The notes under the pieces are model-generated. The model did no database searches. It worked only from the letters and a program-made list of their open reading frames with translations, and had not been told where the DNA came from. A program made the position numbers and the translations under genes. A stretch of DNA of 64,000 nucleotides from Sipunculus nudus (lineage: Eukaryota > Annelida > Sipuncula > Golfingiida > Sipunculidae), in assembly GCA_026874595.1 (NCBI GenBank), contig CM049309.1, forward strand, positions 4,622,076 through 4,686,075, read 5' to 3'. Below, piece after piece: positions 1-11,949 of the stretch (position 1 is its first letter; each line of letters begins with the position of its first letter).

Positions 1-420
1 TAGCTTCTGTCTGTCTGTAACTCTGTCTGTCTGTCTGTTATCAAGCATGAAAAACAACAAGAGGCCAAAGCGGGGGACATTAATTCCAAGAATTTGCTTG
101 TTTGTGCTAGCTTAACATCTCAACGTTAAAAAATGTCTTAACTTACTTCAAATAATAATGCTCCACATGACCCTACATAATGCTGTCTCCATTATGTTAA
201 TTGGATGTCAGTTAATTGGTACAGTTAACATATCAGACATGGGGTCTCATTGTATTTGTTTAATAACCTTATACTTATAATAGTGGTAGAATTTTGGTCA
301 TAATATTCTGTTATATTATTGAAAACAGCTGATGATCAATTATTAATCAATTATTCTATGTACCATCTATATAACAGTGAAATCACTGACCTAAAATAAG
401 ATTTTCTCATCTTTCTGCAG
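1..420 (+). other. CC2D1 intron, 5' edge of window, with TCTG microsatellite
   Basis: Bases 1-41 are a short imperfect (TCTG)n tract. The rest is AT-rich intron with no coding signal up to the acceptor at 419-420. Confidence 0.5.
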
Positions 421-561
421 CTAATGGATGGAAGGAAGTCTGTGGGTGGAAAATTAGAAGTTAAAATCCGAGTACGTCATCCATTTGTAACCAAACAGGT
501 CGAGTCCATGAAAGAAAAATGGCTGATTATAGACCAGTTTGAAAGAGCTCACAGAGCCCAG
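421..561 (+). CDS. CC2D1: CC2D1-like, exon encoding the end of the C2 domain
   Basis: The exon follows a tttctgcag acceptor and ends in CAG before gtacgc. It is 141 nt, phase 0 at both ends, and encodes 47 residues starting LMDGRKSVGGKLEV. The DGR-x(3)-GG-x-LEV-x-(I/V)RVR pattern and the later EKWLIID are typical of the last strands of the CC2D1A/B C2 domain. An ATG at 424 makes this look like a small standalone ORF, but it is an internal exon: the reading frame is open through the acceptor and the homology starts at the first exon base. Confidence 0.82.
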
Positions 562-1012
562 GTACGCAGCAGTCTACACCCTCGTGTTTCCCATATCTTG
601 TTCTTTAAGAAGTGCTGCATGCTGTACTGTAATGGCTTAAACACATGTAACATACTTTGGGGATAATTGTTCACAAGTTAAACAACATAGCCAAGGTACA
701 GGTATTACTGGAATATACAAATTAAAAAAAGCACTGTTTGTCATTAATGAATTTACCTGGGCTTACCTGGTTTTACACACACGTGATAGACCCCTAATTC
801 TATGGTTATTCATGCATATATAGTGTGTCATGTTTTGTACTGACTTAAAACATAAAAATTGTCTTAGAAAGATTCTAAATAATTTTAATCAGATCTGCTT
901 AAAAATTTGTAAGTTTATAATCTTTGTTTATTAAGATCATGTTCTTGATGACCCTTCATGCTGAGACTAGATTTTCAGACTCGCTGTAATCTTTTGATAC
1001 TTTCTGTTGTAG

Positions 1013-1033
1013 GAAGCAGCAAGACCCGTAGCA
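1013..1033 (+). CDS. CC2D1: CC2D1-like, 21-nt micro-exon
   Basis: Seven codons (EAARPVA) lie between a ctgttgtag acceptor and a gtaagt donor, phase 0 on both sides. It sits in the poorly conserved linker between the C2 domain and the C-terminal helices. The exact consensus donor and the preserved frame support it. It could be skipped without a frame change, so it may be alternative. Confidence 0.6.
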
Positions 1034-1500
1034 GTAAGTAACATCTTCTCTTTTTTAAAGTATGCAATGTAGGGAGGATAGAGCCTTATTAGTACATGAT
1101 TGAGGATAACTGTTTCACTGACCAGTGATTACCCATGTTAAACTGCCTCAGATCATCTGGCCTTTTATCATGATGTTTCAGTAGATTACATACCAGTTTA
1201 TTAACTAAAAAGTCATTTTGTATTATATATATGTATAAGATTGTATTCAGATTTGCAAGAGCCATTGGTAATCATATCAGATGAGTTAGTTTTACACTGA
1301 TTGCTATATATATCTGTCAGTAGGTTCATATAAGCAGCCACATTAATAATTTATTTTCAACATGTCACCTCTAGGCATGTTTAATTCCTGATTGATTTAA
1401 TAAGAAACAAATCTGTAAATCTTTTATTATATCTGCTGAATCAGAGCTCTAAAATTAAAGGAATGCGTAAATTATCAAAATGATTCTTTTTTCTTTTCAG

Positions 1501-1520
1501 ACATCAAATTCATCAGAAAA
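1501..1520 (+). CDS. CC2D1: CC2D1-like, 20-nt micro-exon
   Basis: A strong polypyrimidine tract and ttttcag precede 20 nt (TSNSSE plus two bases), followed by gtgagt. It ends in phase 2, and the next exon at 11683 supplies exactly one base to complete the codon, giving the join TSNSSE-N-ISVSYQS. Together with the next exon this is 84 nt, which fits the frame. The following intron is about 10.2 kb. Confidence 0.6.
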
Positions 1521-2639
1521 GTGAGTAAATCCAGTTTATATTCTTCTACGCCTAGTTTGTGAAAATTTGAGTAAATTTCCATGTAGTTGTTATTATGGCA
1601 AGTTTATGTAAATGATAAAAAATATTGCAAATAAGAACATTGATAAAATGGTAACAGCGCAATATATAAGTGACTTGTTTTGGCCTGAAACCGCCTGCAT
1701 TTGACACCTTCACAGTGGTGAATTACATCTGGTGAGTCCGTTTCTGAAAATGAAATGCAAAGGATATATGGGCAGCAACCCCCAAATGGATAAGTCTTGT
1801 TGATGTCTGGCATCTAGTTTCATTCTCCTGCATTCAGCAGGGACTTGATACAGAAAAAGGTTTCATGCTTGCTACATGCAGTTGTTGATGTGTGGGTCCA
1901 CCTCCCTAAAGCAGGCACCTCACACATTTTGTGGAAGTGACTTCTCCACACCCCTGTAAAGGAAACTGTGGCGAAGTCACTAAAATTGCATTTTTGCTGA
2001 TAGAATTTACACCTTAAATGGTTCTAGCAGTGTAAGAATAAAAAAAAGGATAAAAGGTTGCATATCTTTTTCTAGTTCAGACAGTGACCAATATACCAGT
2101 ATAATAACAGGATGATAGTAACAAAGTTTCTGTGCTTTCAATGTGTATCTCTTTGCCTGCTAGGGTATATCCCTGAACTAAAGAAGCTGATTTTTCAATG
2201 GCTGAGTTATCAGTGGTTATGCTCAAGAGTGAACAAAAACAGAGTTTGCATAACTTGAAAGAACAAACTTTTTGCATTGTGTTTAGATTTAATTTATTAT
2301 CAAAAAAACTGCTGGTGCTCTTTCTCTTTCTCTTATGGCCATTTTTTCCTGTAGAAAAAATGTAGCAGGATCATTGTTTGACTTGGGGTATAGTCAAGGG
2401 CACACAAAAGTACTACTGCGTAGGTCTCTGATCAAGTATCCATGGCTGCACTCTGCATATATGCTTGTTGATTACATGTTCCTTGTTTGTTACAATGGTG
2501 AATCAGGGATAGGATAGGCAATTTTAATATTGCAGACAGTAGGAGATTGGATAGTGCTTTATAACAGTCTCATTGAGTAAAGATAGGATTGTATGGTGTA
2601 ACAGTTAATAAGATTTAGGATGCACTGTGTACTGTATGC

Positions 2640-3690
2640 AGTAAGGAATGGGATATGTGTACCTATGTGGTGCCAGAGTCAATTAGAGTGAAAGAAGCAT
2701 GTGTGGTAGAAAATTCACTGTAAGGATAGGTACGTCCAGTAGCACAGTCAGTCAGAGTGGTGATGGCCATGTGTGGTAGAAGAAAACCAGACTACCTTGA
2801 GCTCAAAGTTGGAAAGGATAGTAACAAAACATGCAGTGCTTGCCTGTCAATATGGTTAGCCTACAGCAACAGGGCTAAAATGATAGAGCTAACCAGTCTA
2901 TTTAAAGCATGGTAAAGGTCTCATTTTCTTCTAAGAACTGTATTGCTCATAAAACCATGTATGATGCCACAGTCAGAGTGGTTATGGCCATGTGTGATGC
3001 CATAGTCAGAGTGGGAAAGATGTATTGTGCCACAGTCAGAGTGGTTATGGCCATGTGTGGTGCCACAGTCAGAATGGGACTGATGTATGGTGCCACAATC
3101 AGAGTGGTGATGGCCATGTATGGTGCCATAGTCAGAGTGGGACAGATGTATGGTGCCACAGTCAGAGTGGTGATGGCCATGTGTGGTGCCACAGTCAGAG
3201 TGGGACTGATGTATGGTGCCACAGTCACAGTGGGACTGATGTATGGTGCCACAGTCAGAGTGGTGATGGCCATATGTGGTGCCATAGTCAGAGTGGGACT
3301 GATGTATGGTGCCACAGTCAGAGTGGTGATGGCCATGTGTGGTGCCTTAGTCAGAGTGGGACAGATGTATGGTGCCACAGTCAGAGTGGTAATAGCCATG
3401 TGTGGTGCCACAGTCAGAGTGGGACTGATGTATGGTGCCACAGTCAGAGTGGTGATGGCCATGTGTGGTGCCATAGTCAGAGTGGGAAAGATGTATGGTG
3501 CCACAGTCAGAGTGGTGATGGCCATGTGTGGTGCCATAGTCAGAGTGGGACAGTTGTATGGTGCCACAGTCAGAGTGGTGATGGCCATGTATGGTGCTGT
3601 AGACAGGGTATTGATAGCGTGTGTGGTGCCACAGTCAGTCAGAGTATTGATAGCATGTGTGGTGCCACATTCAGTTTAGAGATAGGCTGT
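2640..3690. repeat. 63-bp minisatellite (33 + 30 bp dimeric unit)
   Basis: From about 2960 to 3600 a 63-bp unit repeats about ten times. Each unit has two related halves, one with gtgatggccatgtgtgg and one with gggactgatgtatgg, both followed by tgccacagtcagag. Spacing of 'g(t/g)(t/g)atggcca' at 2981, 3044, 3107 and 3170 shows the period. Because 63 is a multiple of three, long ORFs stay open in several frames on both strands, but the peptides are simple repeats and there is no gene evidence. Degenerate units continue to about 3690 and also lie left of the inserted 177-bp repeat (2640-2777). Confidence 0.88.
2778..2954 (+). mobile_element. 177-bp dispersed repeat, copy 1 (inside the minisatellite)
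   Basis: This copy starts agaagaaaaccagactacc and ends attgctcataaaa. It is nearly identical, with the same length, to 7764-7940. Minisatellite units flank it on both sides, so it looks inserted into the array. Ends share a short imperfect inverted repeat (agaagaaaa / ttttcttct), and an internal ggttagc / gctaacc stem is visible. No coding capacity. Confidence 0.75.
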
Positions 3691-4143
3691 TTTGTGCCAC
3701 AGAGTGGAAACAGGCATTATACAAGAATATATATTTATAGAACTACCGGTAAGCCCTTTTTCATTTGCTTAGGTTTTACAAAATTACCATCATAGTTAAA
3801 TTGAGCTGAATACTGTGACATGTAGGTCCCGTATTCTAATTTGTATGTGTGTATGGCCTTCAGAATCCTGCATTTTCACCACAGTTTCAGGAGTAAGATT
3901 CTGAGGAGGATGGGGTAGAATATTGGGGATGGCTGGGTTTTGATTTAACAACATGTTTTTTGGTAAATTTTAATAAAGGTATGATAATGATGAATATTCA
4001 GTCAGCAAAGTAAAGGGGATGAGTTTATTACTGAGATTGCTGCTTCTTTTAATTCCACAGTGTATATTTTGAAAAGGAAATGACTACACAATATATTACA
4101 CAATAGGTATGAAAGGGCTATTGTTGATTATAAATTGATTATT

Positions 4144-5024
4144 AGGGCCCCGCTTGACAAGCAGTGCCCTATAGTGATCACCATGTCAGTCTGTCCTTCC
4201 GTCCATCCGTACTTCCGTCAGTGTCACTTTCTTTCATGCACAATAACTGAACAACAACATACTGCAGCTTTCCCAAATTCACAGGGATGATTGGTACCTA
4301 TGAGGGCTCCAGACTTTTCGCATTACAGACATGTCTGAATTCCAATATGGCCGCCACAGCCCAATCGCTGATTTTCTTTTGTGCTTGATAACTCAACAAC
4401 AACCTACCGCAGCTTTCCCAAATTAACAGGGATGATTAGTACCTATGAGGGCTCCAAACCTATTGAATCACAGACCTGTTGGAATTCCAATATGGCTGCC
4501 ACAGCCCAATCGCTGATTTTCTTTCGTGCGCGATAACTCAACAACAACCTTCAGCAGCTTTCCCCAATTCACAGGGATGATTGGTACTGATGAGGGCTTA
4601 AGACCAATTGAATTACAGACCTGTTGGAATTCGTATATGGCCGCCACAGCCCGATTACTGATTTTCTTTAGCGCGTGATAACCCAACAACAACCCACAGT
4701 AGCTTTCCCAATTTCACAGGGATCATTGGTGCCCATTAGGGCTCCAGACCTATTGAATTACAGACTTGCTCAAAATCAAATATGGCTAACAGACTACTTT
4801 TGGTGATTTTCTATTGCACACATTATTTCAGACATCTTCTTCAATATCATTTGATCTATCATTTGATTTATCAGTACGATTTTTCCCTAATGCATATTGA
4901 TAAAAACCTTTTTTCTGTTTGTGATATTTTTAAAATTTTACTTAATTTTTCACCCATATGTAAACTAGTCCAGCACTAGCAAAAACACTGGGCCCTCTGA
5001 GGACCATTGTCCGACCACATCTAG
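4144..5024 (+). mobile_element. Helitron-like non-autonomous element (GGGCCCC family)
   Basis: The 5' end is a hairpin, AGGGCCCCGCTTGACAAGC followed by AGTGCCCT. The body holds about four degenerate units of about 145 bp (for example 'gattttcttt' near 4370, 4514 and 4659). Near the 3' end GGGCCCT pairs with the 5' AGGGCCC. A GGAC-catt-GTCC hairpin then precedes GACCACATCTAG, with TT following. This is the layout of Helentron/HINE elements (5' palindrome, internal tandem repeats, 3' hairpin, CTRR end). No transposase is encoded. A (TCCG)-rich stretch follows the 5' hairpin. Confidence 0.6.
4230..4790. repeat. ~145-bp tandem repeat inside the Helitron-like element
   Basis: Units contain 'ataactcaacaacaacct', 'cacagggatgattggtac', 'gagggctcca' and 'aatatggccgccacagccc', repeated about four times with substitutions. 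ORFs crossing it are short and not conserved between units. Confidence 0.75.
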
Positions 5025-5709
5025 TTTTAATAATGTACCAAAGGACATGAGGTCACGCCAGTATTTAATAAAATGTTGAGCTTACATTTATTCAGTTAGT
5101 TAAGGCAACCTTCCACTAGCTCAGTCATTAGGTATGATTATTGTTTCTACCGATCCAAAGATCTGGATAATATGGTTTTAAAACTGTTATGTTGTCATTC
5201 AGGTTTTTTTTGCATCCATAGCATTTATCTTAGATAATTTTGTTCTTGAATAAGATTTTAATACCATTAAGTAAACATATTGCCTATTTAAAAAGGGGTC
5301 TTTCAAAAATTCCAGGATACTATTACATCAGTGGCACCAAATAAGTTAACTTATATTATTTTTTTATGTAAATGACCTTCAGTTATTCTGCTAAAGGAAA
5401 ACATTGACAAACACTGTTTGTTCATCTCTTTTGTAATCAGTTTGTCTTTATTTAATTTTGAAATATTGGACTGTAGTAGTGCTGTCATAATAATGAATAT
5501 AATGATTTGGCATTATTAAGTTTCTTGAATTTTACCCACCAAAATATTCTAGAAAACATGATGTGATTTATACAGGGAGTAAAGTCAGAACATTATTATT
5601 GACCCAGGAACAGGAATACTAAATTATCTGTTTAACAATCAGTTTTGTTTCTTGTACACAAGTGCAATATGTATGTAATATAGTATAAAATAAAACAGAA
5701 TTAGAAATC

Positions 5710-6045
5710 TGCAATTTAAGGAATGCAAGCCTCTGCCATGCTGGGGGTCACTATTGTGGGATTTCAAACCATGTATGAAATCACTTATTTGGCCCATATT
5801 CCCAGGTTTATTAAGCATAAGTGACTGTACATTTGTGAATATTCCTTTGAGAAGTTCCTAAATCCCAATCATTTGCTGGATCCACATCCGAATCTAATAG
5901 ATTCTTACCCCGATCACAAAATGCCCTAAAATTTCATGAGATTCCATTCATGATTGTGGAGTTTTTTTGTGAAAAAACACACACACACAAACACACAAGA
6001 ACAAGGGTGAATAGCTACTCTCCTGGCAGAGGCAATAATTTGCAG
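5710..6045. repeat. Interspersed repeat with CCTCTGCCA / TGGCAGAGG ends
   Basis: Inverted blocks gcaagcctctgcca (about 5725) and tggcagaggcaataattgc-like (about 6024) bound about 320 bp with an internal (CA)n tract near 5980. The same GGCAGAGG end recurs near 34252 in a KANK intron and as CTCTGCCAGG near 49806, which suggests a dispersed family. Confidence 0.4.
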
Positions 6046-7763
6046 TATACAATGTTAGGACCCTTCTCCACCATGTTTGTTTAAATAAGAATATTTTCTG
6101 TATTCTAAATTATAATAATTTAAATCTAAATTCAGATAGCATTTAATATATAGGAGAGTTTGAAAATATCCAGATTTTCTTTGTTAGTCAGCCAGTACAT
6201 ATTTTATTTTTGCTCACAACAAATATTTCACTTATTAAATAAGTAATACCCTTTATGGCAACAAGAGGGTAATGAAGGTATTGTGTTCTGTCTTCCGCAG
6301 AAAATCTCGTGTTTGTGTCCTGAGTTAGAGGCAGTACAGTTCCACAGTCAGCAGCCATCTTGGTCTTAGCTGAACCGTAATCAGCTCAGGTTCCTGTGCC
6401 TGTGTTCCTCTGACTCTTGCTTAGCATTTTTTTGTACTTTTTTTCTGTGTTTTTATGTAAGATACATGTAGAAAAAGCTTAACCAATATTAAATAATCTA
6501 AGATAATGAGATAGGGTTTCAATTGTTTAGATACAAGAAAATATAAAAAGTTTTTGTAAAAGCTTTATTTACTGTGAAAAAATTAAAATTTTCAGTTTTA
6601 TGCAAAAAATTCAGTTGTTTCAAAGCATATAACATTTATCATTAAAACATAAATTTTTGCTGGTATGTAAGTGGGTGTACTGAACTCCCTGTGCCAGAAG
6701 TTGCTTGCTTGGTTGTTACATTAATTTAATTTTATTACAACCTTGCACTTTTGAGTAAAGTTTCCATAGTCCTAGAGTACACAAATACACAACAGTTAAC
6801 CTTTTGCTTTTGCTGTATAATTGTTAAGTTTAAATGGAACTTGCATGTAACTTAACTTCTGCATGTTTCTATTGTACACAGTTTTTCACATTCTTACCAG
6901 TAATAGTGATAAATACCAGTAGGTAGATTTGTGAGGTGGAACTTGTACTGCAGATGATTTATAGATACATATATATGTGTGTGTGTTTGTGAATGTGTGT
7001 TTTTAGAGTTAACTTGAACTCAAGACTTCAGTCAGCTTTATGGGGAGATATATTTCGGCTCATATTCATATCAGTTATCTTAATAATGTTTAGTACATAT
7101 TCAGCAATCAGAGAATGTAAATATATCTGTTAGCCCAGCAGGTCTGTTTGCAGTCTGTGTTATGTAAATATGTTTAAACTGAAGGCATGAAAGTTCCTAT
7201 TAAGTGAAATTGTTCAAAGACAAATTGCTCTCAATCTTACTAGTTAGTTATTTAAATACCAGTATTTTTTTGCCATAATTTACTTATCATATCTCATGGT
7301 AACCTGCTGGTCAGATTTTCTTTTTAAAAAAATTATTATTAAAAATTTATGTGGGACATTATGTATTTATACATTATTTAGTATGGATCACTTTAGTTTA
7401 TAAATAAGATATTTTATGAGCTGAAGTTATAAACAAATTCTAAGTCATTTATCAAAAAAGCATATTATTCACACAAATTAAAATGAATAACTAATATTTG
7501 TTAATTTATATTCATTTATTTATGCCAAATAAGCATTTTTAAGCATCCGTCCTTTATGCAATTTTTGCCCTCTATATCTACTGTAATGTTAAGCAGCTTT
7601 TAATCAGGGTCCTTTACCTCAGGCAGTTCAACATTTCTATGTCTGTGTCCCAGCTCTGTAAATATGAGAATTGTCCATGTGAATGTATCAGTACTTGTGT
7701 ATTTATTGTGTCAGTCTTCAGAAGTACTGAGATCTCATAGCTATATTGAGTTGGCATTAAATG

Positions 7764-7940
7764 AGAAGAAAACCAGACTACCTTGAGCTCAAAGTTGGAA
7801 AGGATAGTAACAAAACATGCAGTGCTTGCCTGTCAGTATGGTTAGCCTACAGCAACAGGGCTAAAATGAGAGAGCTAACCAGTCTATTTTAAACATGGCA
7901 AAGGTCTCATTTTCTTCTAAGAACTGTATTGCTCATAAAA
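7764..7940 (+). mobile_element. 177-bp dispersed repeat, copy 2
   Basis: This is the second copy of the repeat at 2778-2954, in the same orientation, with only a few differences (for example atgagag for atgatag). The flanks are unrelated to those of copy 1, which defines the element borders. It is likely a short non-autonomous transposon of unknown class. Confidence 0.75.
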
Positions 7941-8676
7941 TGAAACAAAATGAGCTGAAATCAGGGAGAATTCTGAGCAATCTCTATTCAAATGTTATAT
8001 GAACAGTGTAATAATACATGTAATATTATATTTTTTATGTGACAGAACATGTTATCAGTTATATATTGGAATCTTGATGATAAAGTAATATAGGTTTGTA
8101 AAATTTAAATCTCAGAAACGGCTGTAGCTATCATCACCAAATTTTATGCCAATGTTGGTCACATAGGTCATATCTGAAATTGAGGTATTGGTGGCGCCAC
8201 CTGCATCGGCCTTTTTTGTACGGGGTCATCAGTGCCTGTTTCACACTGAGGGCTACAAAAAACTTCTTCTCTGAAACCATATGGCCAAAATGTTTAATAT
8301 CACACAGAAATGATCCTAGGGCAGTGCTGTTATATTGACAAGTGAGACAATAGTCTGATCATGCTTTTTACATAGTTGTGTATTGTATTGAGAAGACATT
8401 ATAAAGGTATGATACTATATACTGTCAGTTCATGTTTTTTTAAATTTTCACTTATTATTTTCATAGTCCCTTGTGGAATTAAGAAACACTGATTAAGATA
8501 TGATACAATTGCCAGTATATGCTTTTAACATTTTACATTGTCCCCTATTACTTTATTCACCCTTATTTAATTAAATCAAAAGTAAGGCCCCTTGGATGTT
8601 TTTTGCTGCTTTTTTATATGGTCTGGCATTATATTAAGAGATACTGTGATTATTTTAACTATACAAGTATTTAATT

Positions 8677-10141
8677 GTATCCGCCAAAACGAAGTTTTGC
8701 GGATACTATGTTTTTGACCGGGTTCCGCCGCCGCCGCCGCGTTCGTTTCCGGAGAACTCCTCTGAGACTACTGGACAGATTTTTCTGAAACTTACACAAA
8801 TTATCGGGTCACATGTGAACTGGTGCCTAACCAAGTGACCTTGACCTCTGACCTTTCGTCTCTGCCCAGCGTCCGTTTGTGCGTCTGTTTACACACATAA
8901 ACCCATATATCTCGGGAACCGTTTGACCGATCCGGAAAAATTGTTTACACAAATGTAGCCCTGGGATAGCTTTATAACATACACAACAAAAGGTGGCGCC
9001 ACCTGCAACCATGTTTGCACAGTGTCCATCTGTTCATCTGCCTGGGGTTAAAATCACTCAAATCTCTGCAGTGGTTTGACTAATTCACCTAAAATTTGGC
9101 ATGCATATACATCCTAGATAGCTTTCTCAATTTTATGACAGGTGGCGCCACCTACATTCACGTTAACGCTCCACACATAAACCCATATATCTCAGGAACC
9201 CTTTGACCGATCCGGAAAAATTGTTTACACAAATGTAGCCCTGGGATAGCTTTATAACATACACAACAAAAGGTGGCGCCACCTGCAACCATGTTTGCAC
9301 GGTGTCCATTTGTTCATCTGCCTGGGGTTAAAATCACTCATATCTCTGCAGTGGTTCGACTAATTCACCTAAAAATCGGCATGCATATACATCCTAGATA
9401 GCTTTCTTGATTTTATGACAGGTGGCAGCACCTACATTCACGTTAACGCTCCACACATAAACCCATATATCTCGGGAACCGTTTGACTGATCCGGAAAAA
9501 AATTTTACACAAATGTAGCCCTGGGATTGCTTTATAACATACACAACAAAAGATGGCGCCACCTGCAACCATGTTTGCACAGTGTCCATTTGTTCATCTG
9601 CCTGGGGTTAAAATCACTCATATCTCTGCAGTGGTTCGACTAATTCACCTAAAAATCGGCATGCGTATACATCCTAGATAGCTTCCTTGATTTTATGACA
9701 GGTGGCGCCACCTACATTCACGTTAACGCTGCAGACATCTCAGCTCATATCTCGGGAACCGTTTGACTGATCCAGAAAAAAATTTTACACAAATGTAGCC
9801 CTGGGATAGCTTTATAACATACACAACAAAAGGTGGCGCCACCTGCAACCATGTTTGCACAGCGTCCATCTGTTTGTCTGCTGTGGGATAAAATCACTCA
9901 TATCTCTGCAGTGGTTTGACTTTTCCACATGAAATTTTGCATGTGTATATATCTTGGATAGTTTCTCGTTCAAATAACAGGTGGCACTACCTACAATCAT
10001 GTTTATGTGGCAGAGACCCATTCTGATATTTAACACGTGTAACTCTATATCCCCTTGCCACTCAATTCATGCTTCACTTCACCCGTCCTTCTCTGATTTT
10101 GGCGGATACACGTAGTCGCTTGTCGACTACCTGTATTCTAG
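8677..10141 (+). mobile_element. Helitron-like (DINE-1/HINE-type) non-autonomous element with 280-bp tandem repeats
   Basis: The 5' palindrome GTATCCGCCAAAAC-gaa-GTTTTGCGGATAC lies at 8677-8706. Its partner TTTTGGCGGATAC sits near the 3' end (10097-10109). The hairpin GTAGTCG-cttg-TCGACTAC follows, then ctgtatt and CTAG (10138-10141). The base before the first TC (8679) is A and the base after CTAG is T, which fits Helitron insertion between A and T. The centre has about four 280-bp units. It is more CpG-rich than its surroundings, which may mean a young insertion. No coding capacity is seen. Confidence 0.68.
8892..10020. repeat. 280-bp tandem repeat, about four units
   Basis: 'cccatatatctcgggaacc'-type blocks recur at about 8902, 9181, 9461 and (altered) 9745. 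Each unit also carries 'gtagccctgggat(a/t)gc', 'ggtggcgccacctgcaacc' and 'tctctgcagtggtt'. The palindromic ggtggcgccacc core appears twice per unit. Short ORFs here are by-products. Confidence 0.88.
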
Positions 10142-11682
10142 TTCATATGAGTGTTTTCTGAATCATACTGTGTTGATGTCATCTTACCAGGTGTTAGTGT
10201 ATTATTAAACCATGACCAAGATCTCAGTTTTATTATTTAAAATGGCAGTCCATGTTAGTCCAAATATTTAAAGTTAAATTATTTGTGCAATTCTCAATTA
10301 TAAACCAAAGACAAATATAAAATATTTGTGTAGACTGTAAAATCAATATGAACCTACCAGTTTGATCATGCAGATGGCGTCATTGAAAACACCTGGGACT
10401 GACTGTGTCATTCTGCATTTTTCAGCACATTTGGTTACTTTTCATCTTCTCTTGAGGTGTGTATAGATATTGACCATGATGGTAAAGATCTATGCTTGTT
10501 ACTCTTGTTGTTTCAAATACAGTATATAATTTATAAAATAAAATACCTTTTGCAAAACACTTTAATAGTTTTGTGTTATAAATATTTCTTTTGGGGAGGA
10601 TTCAAGTGCAAATGTGGTTTTTGGTATCAGTTACCCCATATAAAAAAATGATCAGTACAAAATGATCAATCTGACATGGTAGAAAAATTTAACAAAAATA
10701 TTCTGTAATGCAGAAGGGACCCATCTGAAGCCGTTTTCACACTACAAGCATGTCATTCATGTTTCTCCAATTCCAAATTCAACAAACAGTACTTAAAACA
10801 CTTAATATTCATACTGCTACAGAAAAGAGAGGATTCAATACAATATCTGATAATCATTATTTCATTCACTCTTGTGTGTACAGATATAATATATAGCTTA
10901 TGTTATACTGGTAAATATTCCTCCTATTATGTATGTATTGCAGAATTGGTATTCAACACACATACAAATAAAACATGCGAATAGTCTGCTAATGAATTTG
11001 GTATTGAAACTACCTCCCAATGAGGTTTCTTGATGTGGATCCAAATGTGAATGGATATGGGTGTAGTGAGGACAGAACATGGATATGGATGCAATAAAAT
11101 GATATTCAATAACATAATCTCTGAATACTGGTGTAATGTGAATGTGGCTTTAAGGTGCCCATTCACCTACCTTTTGAAAAAGAATTGGTGATTTCTGGCT
11201 TCCTCTGTGTATATACTAATGATTTAAGGGTAATTTTGGTTGTGAAAAGTTCTTATAAGGCCTTCTTGAAGAATGTATGAACTTGTTTATCAACAATGTG
11301 TTTGTAAACACCACCATTTTTACAAACATGAAAAACATGTAATCTAAGGCAATAGGTTGCATATATGCATTGGTAGAAAGGTCACTTTTGGCAAACGCTT
11401 TTGCAAAGCTCTGGCTTATCTGACTTGCCCCCAGATGTCCTAATTGAATGTTTTTTTTATTATTTTGGCAGCCCCCAACATGTTATAAACATGTGGATAT
11501 TAACAAAACCGATGGCCTATTTGTGTTTGTATCAGCATTTAATGGTCTATTTTTTTTCCAAAGGTTCAAGGTGTTATCTTTAGTTTATAGATGTCAGATA
11601 TCTGAATAGGCCTATTAAATAAACTTAAGGTGATAAAACTTGTGATAGGGGTATTATGTACACTTGTTTTTATATGTTCCAG

Positions 11683-11746
11683 TATCAGCGTGAGTTACCA
11701 GAGCATGGAAGTCTTAAAGTATGAGAAACAGCTCCTGGACAAGCAG
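11683..11746 (+). CDS. CC2D1: CC2D1-like, exon with the SVSxQSMEVLKYEKQLL motif
   Basis: The exon is 64 nt, between atgttccag and gtttgt. It encodes ISVSYQSMEVLKYEKQLLDK and one more residue. The 'S-(V/L)-x-VL-x-(Y/F)-E' pattern is the conserved start of the C-terminal helical region in CC2D1A/B, directly after the linker. Phase 1 in (one base), phase 0 out. Confidence 0.78.
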
Positions 11747-11949
11747 GTTTGTACAAACAGATGCTGAACTACTAAAATTGCAATAATGCTAGCCACTGAG
11801 AGTTAATAGAGATGAGTCACATCATGACAGACAGCAGTACCTCATATCTCAAGCAAAATGGTTTTAAAAGATCTTTACGTTGATAAATCAAATTATTTTG
11901 ATAAATCAGATTATTATGAAAATAAATTTAATTGTATTTTTTTTTTGGC

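Larger units (their letters stand above)
1521..11682 (+). other. 10.2-kb CC2D1 intron
   Basis: This intron separates the 20-nt micro-exon from the exon at 11683. It contains the 63-bp minisatellite (2640-3690), two 177-bp repeats, two Helitron-like elements (4144-5024 and 8677-10141), a repeat ending in GGCAGAGG (about 5710-6045, with a CA microsatellite near 5980) and otherwise AT-rich sequence in which I see no conserved coding exon. The stretches 1521-2640, 5030-5700, 6050-7760, 7945-8670 and 10150-11680 hold nothing I can name, apart from a possible alternative acceptor at 6300. Confidence 0.6.

Noticed and set aside
2909-3795. Long overlapping ORFs of up to 256 codons on both strands
   Set aside because: They arise from a 63-bp tandem repeat whose period is a multiple of three. 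The peptides are simple repeats, with no splice or homology support, inside a CC2D1 intron.
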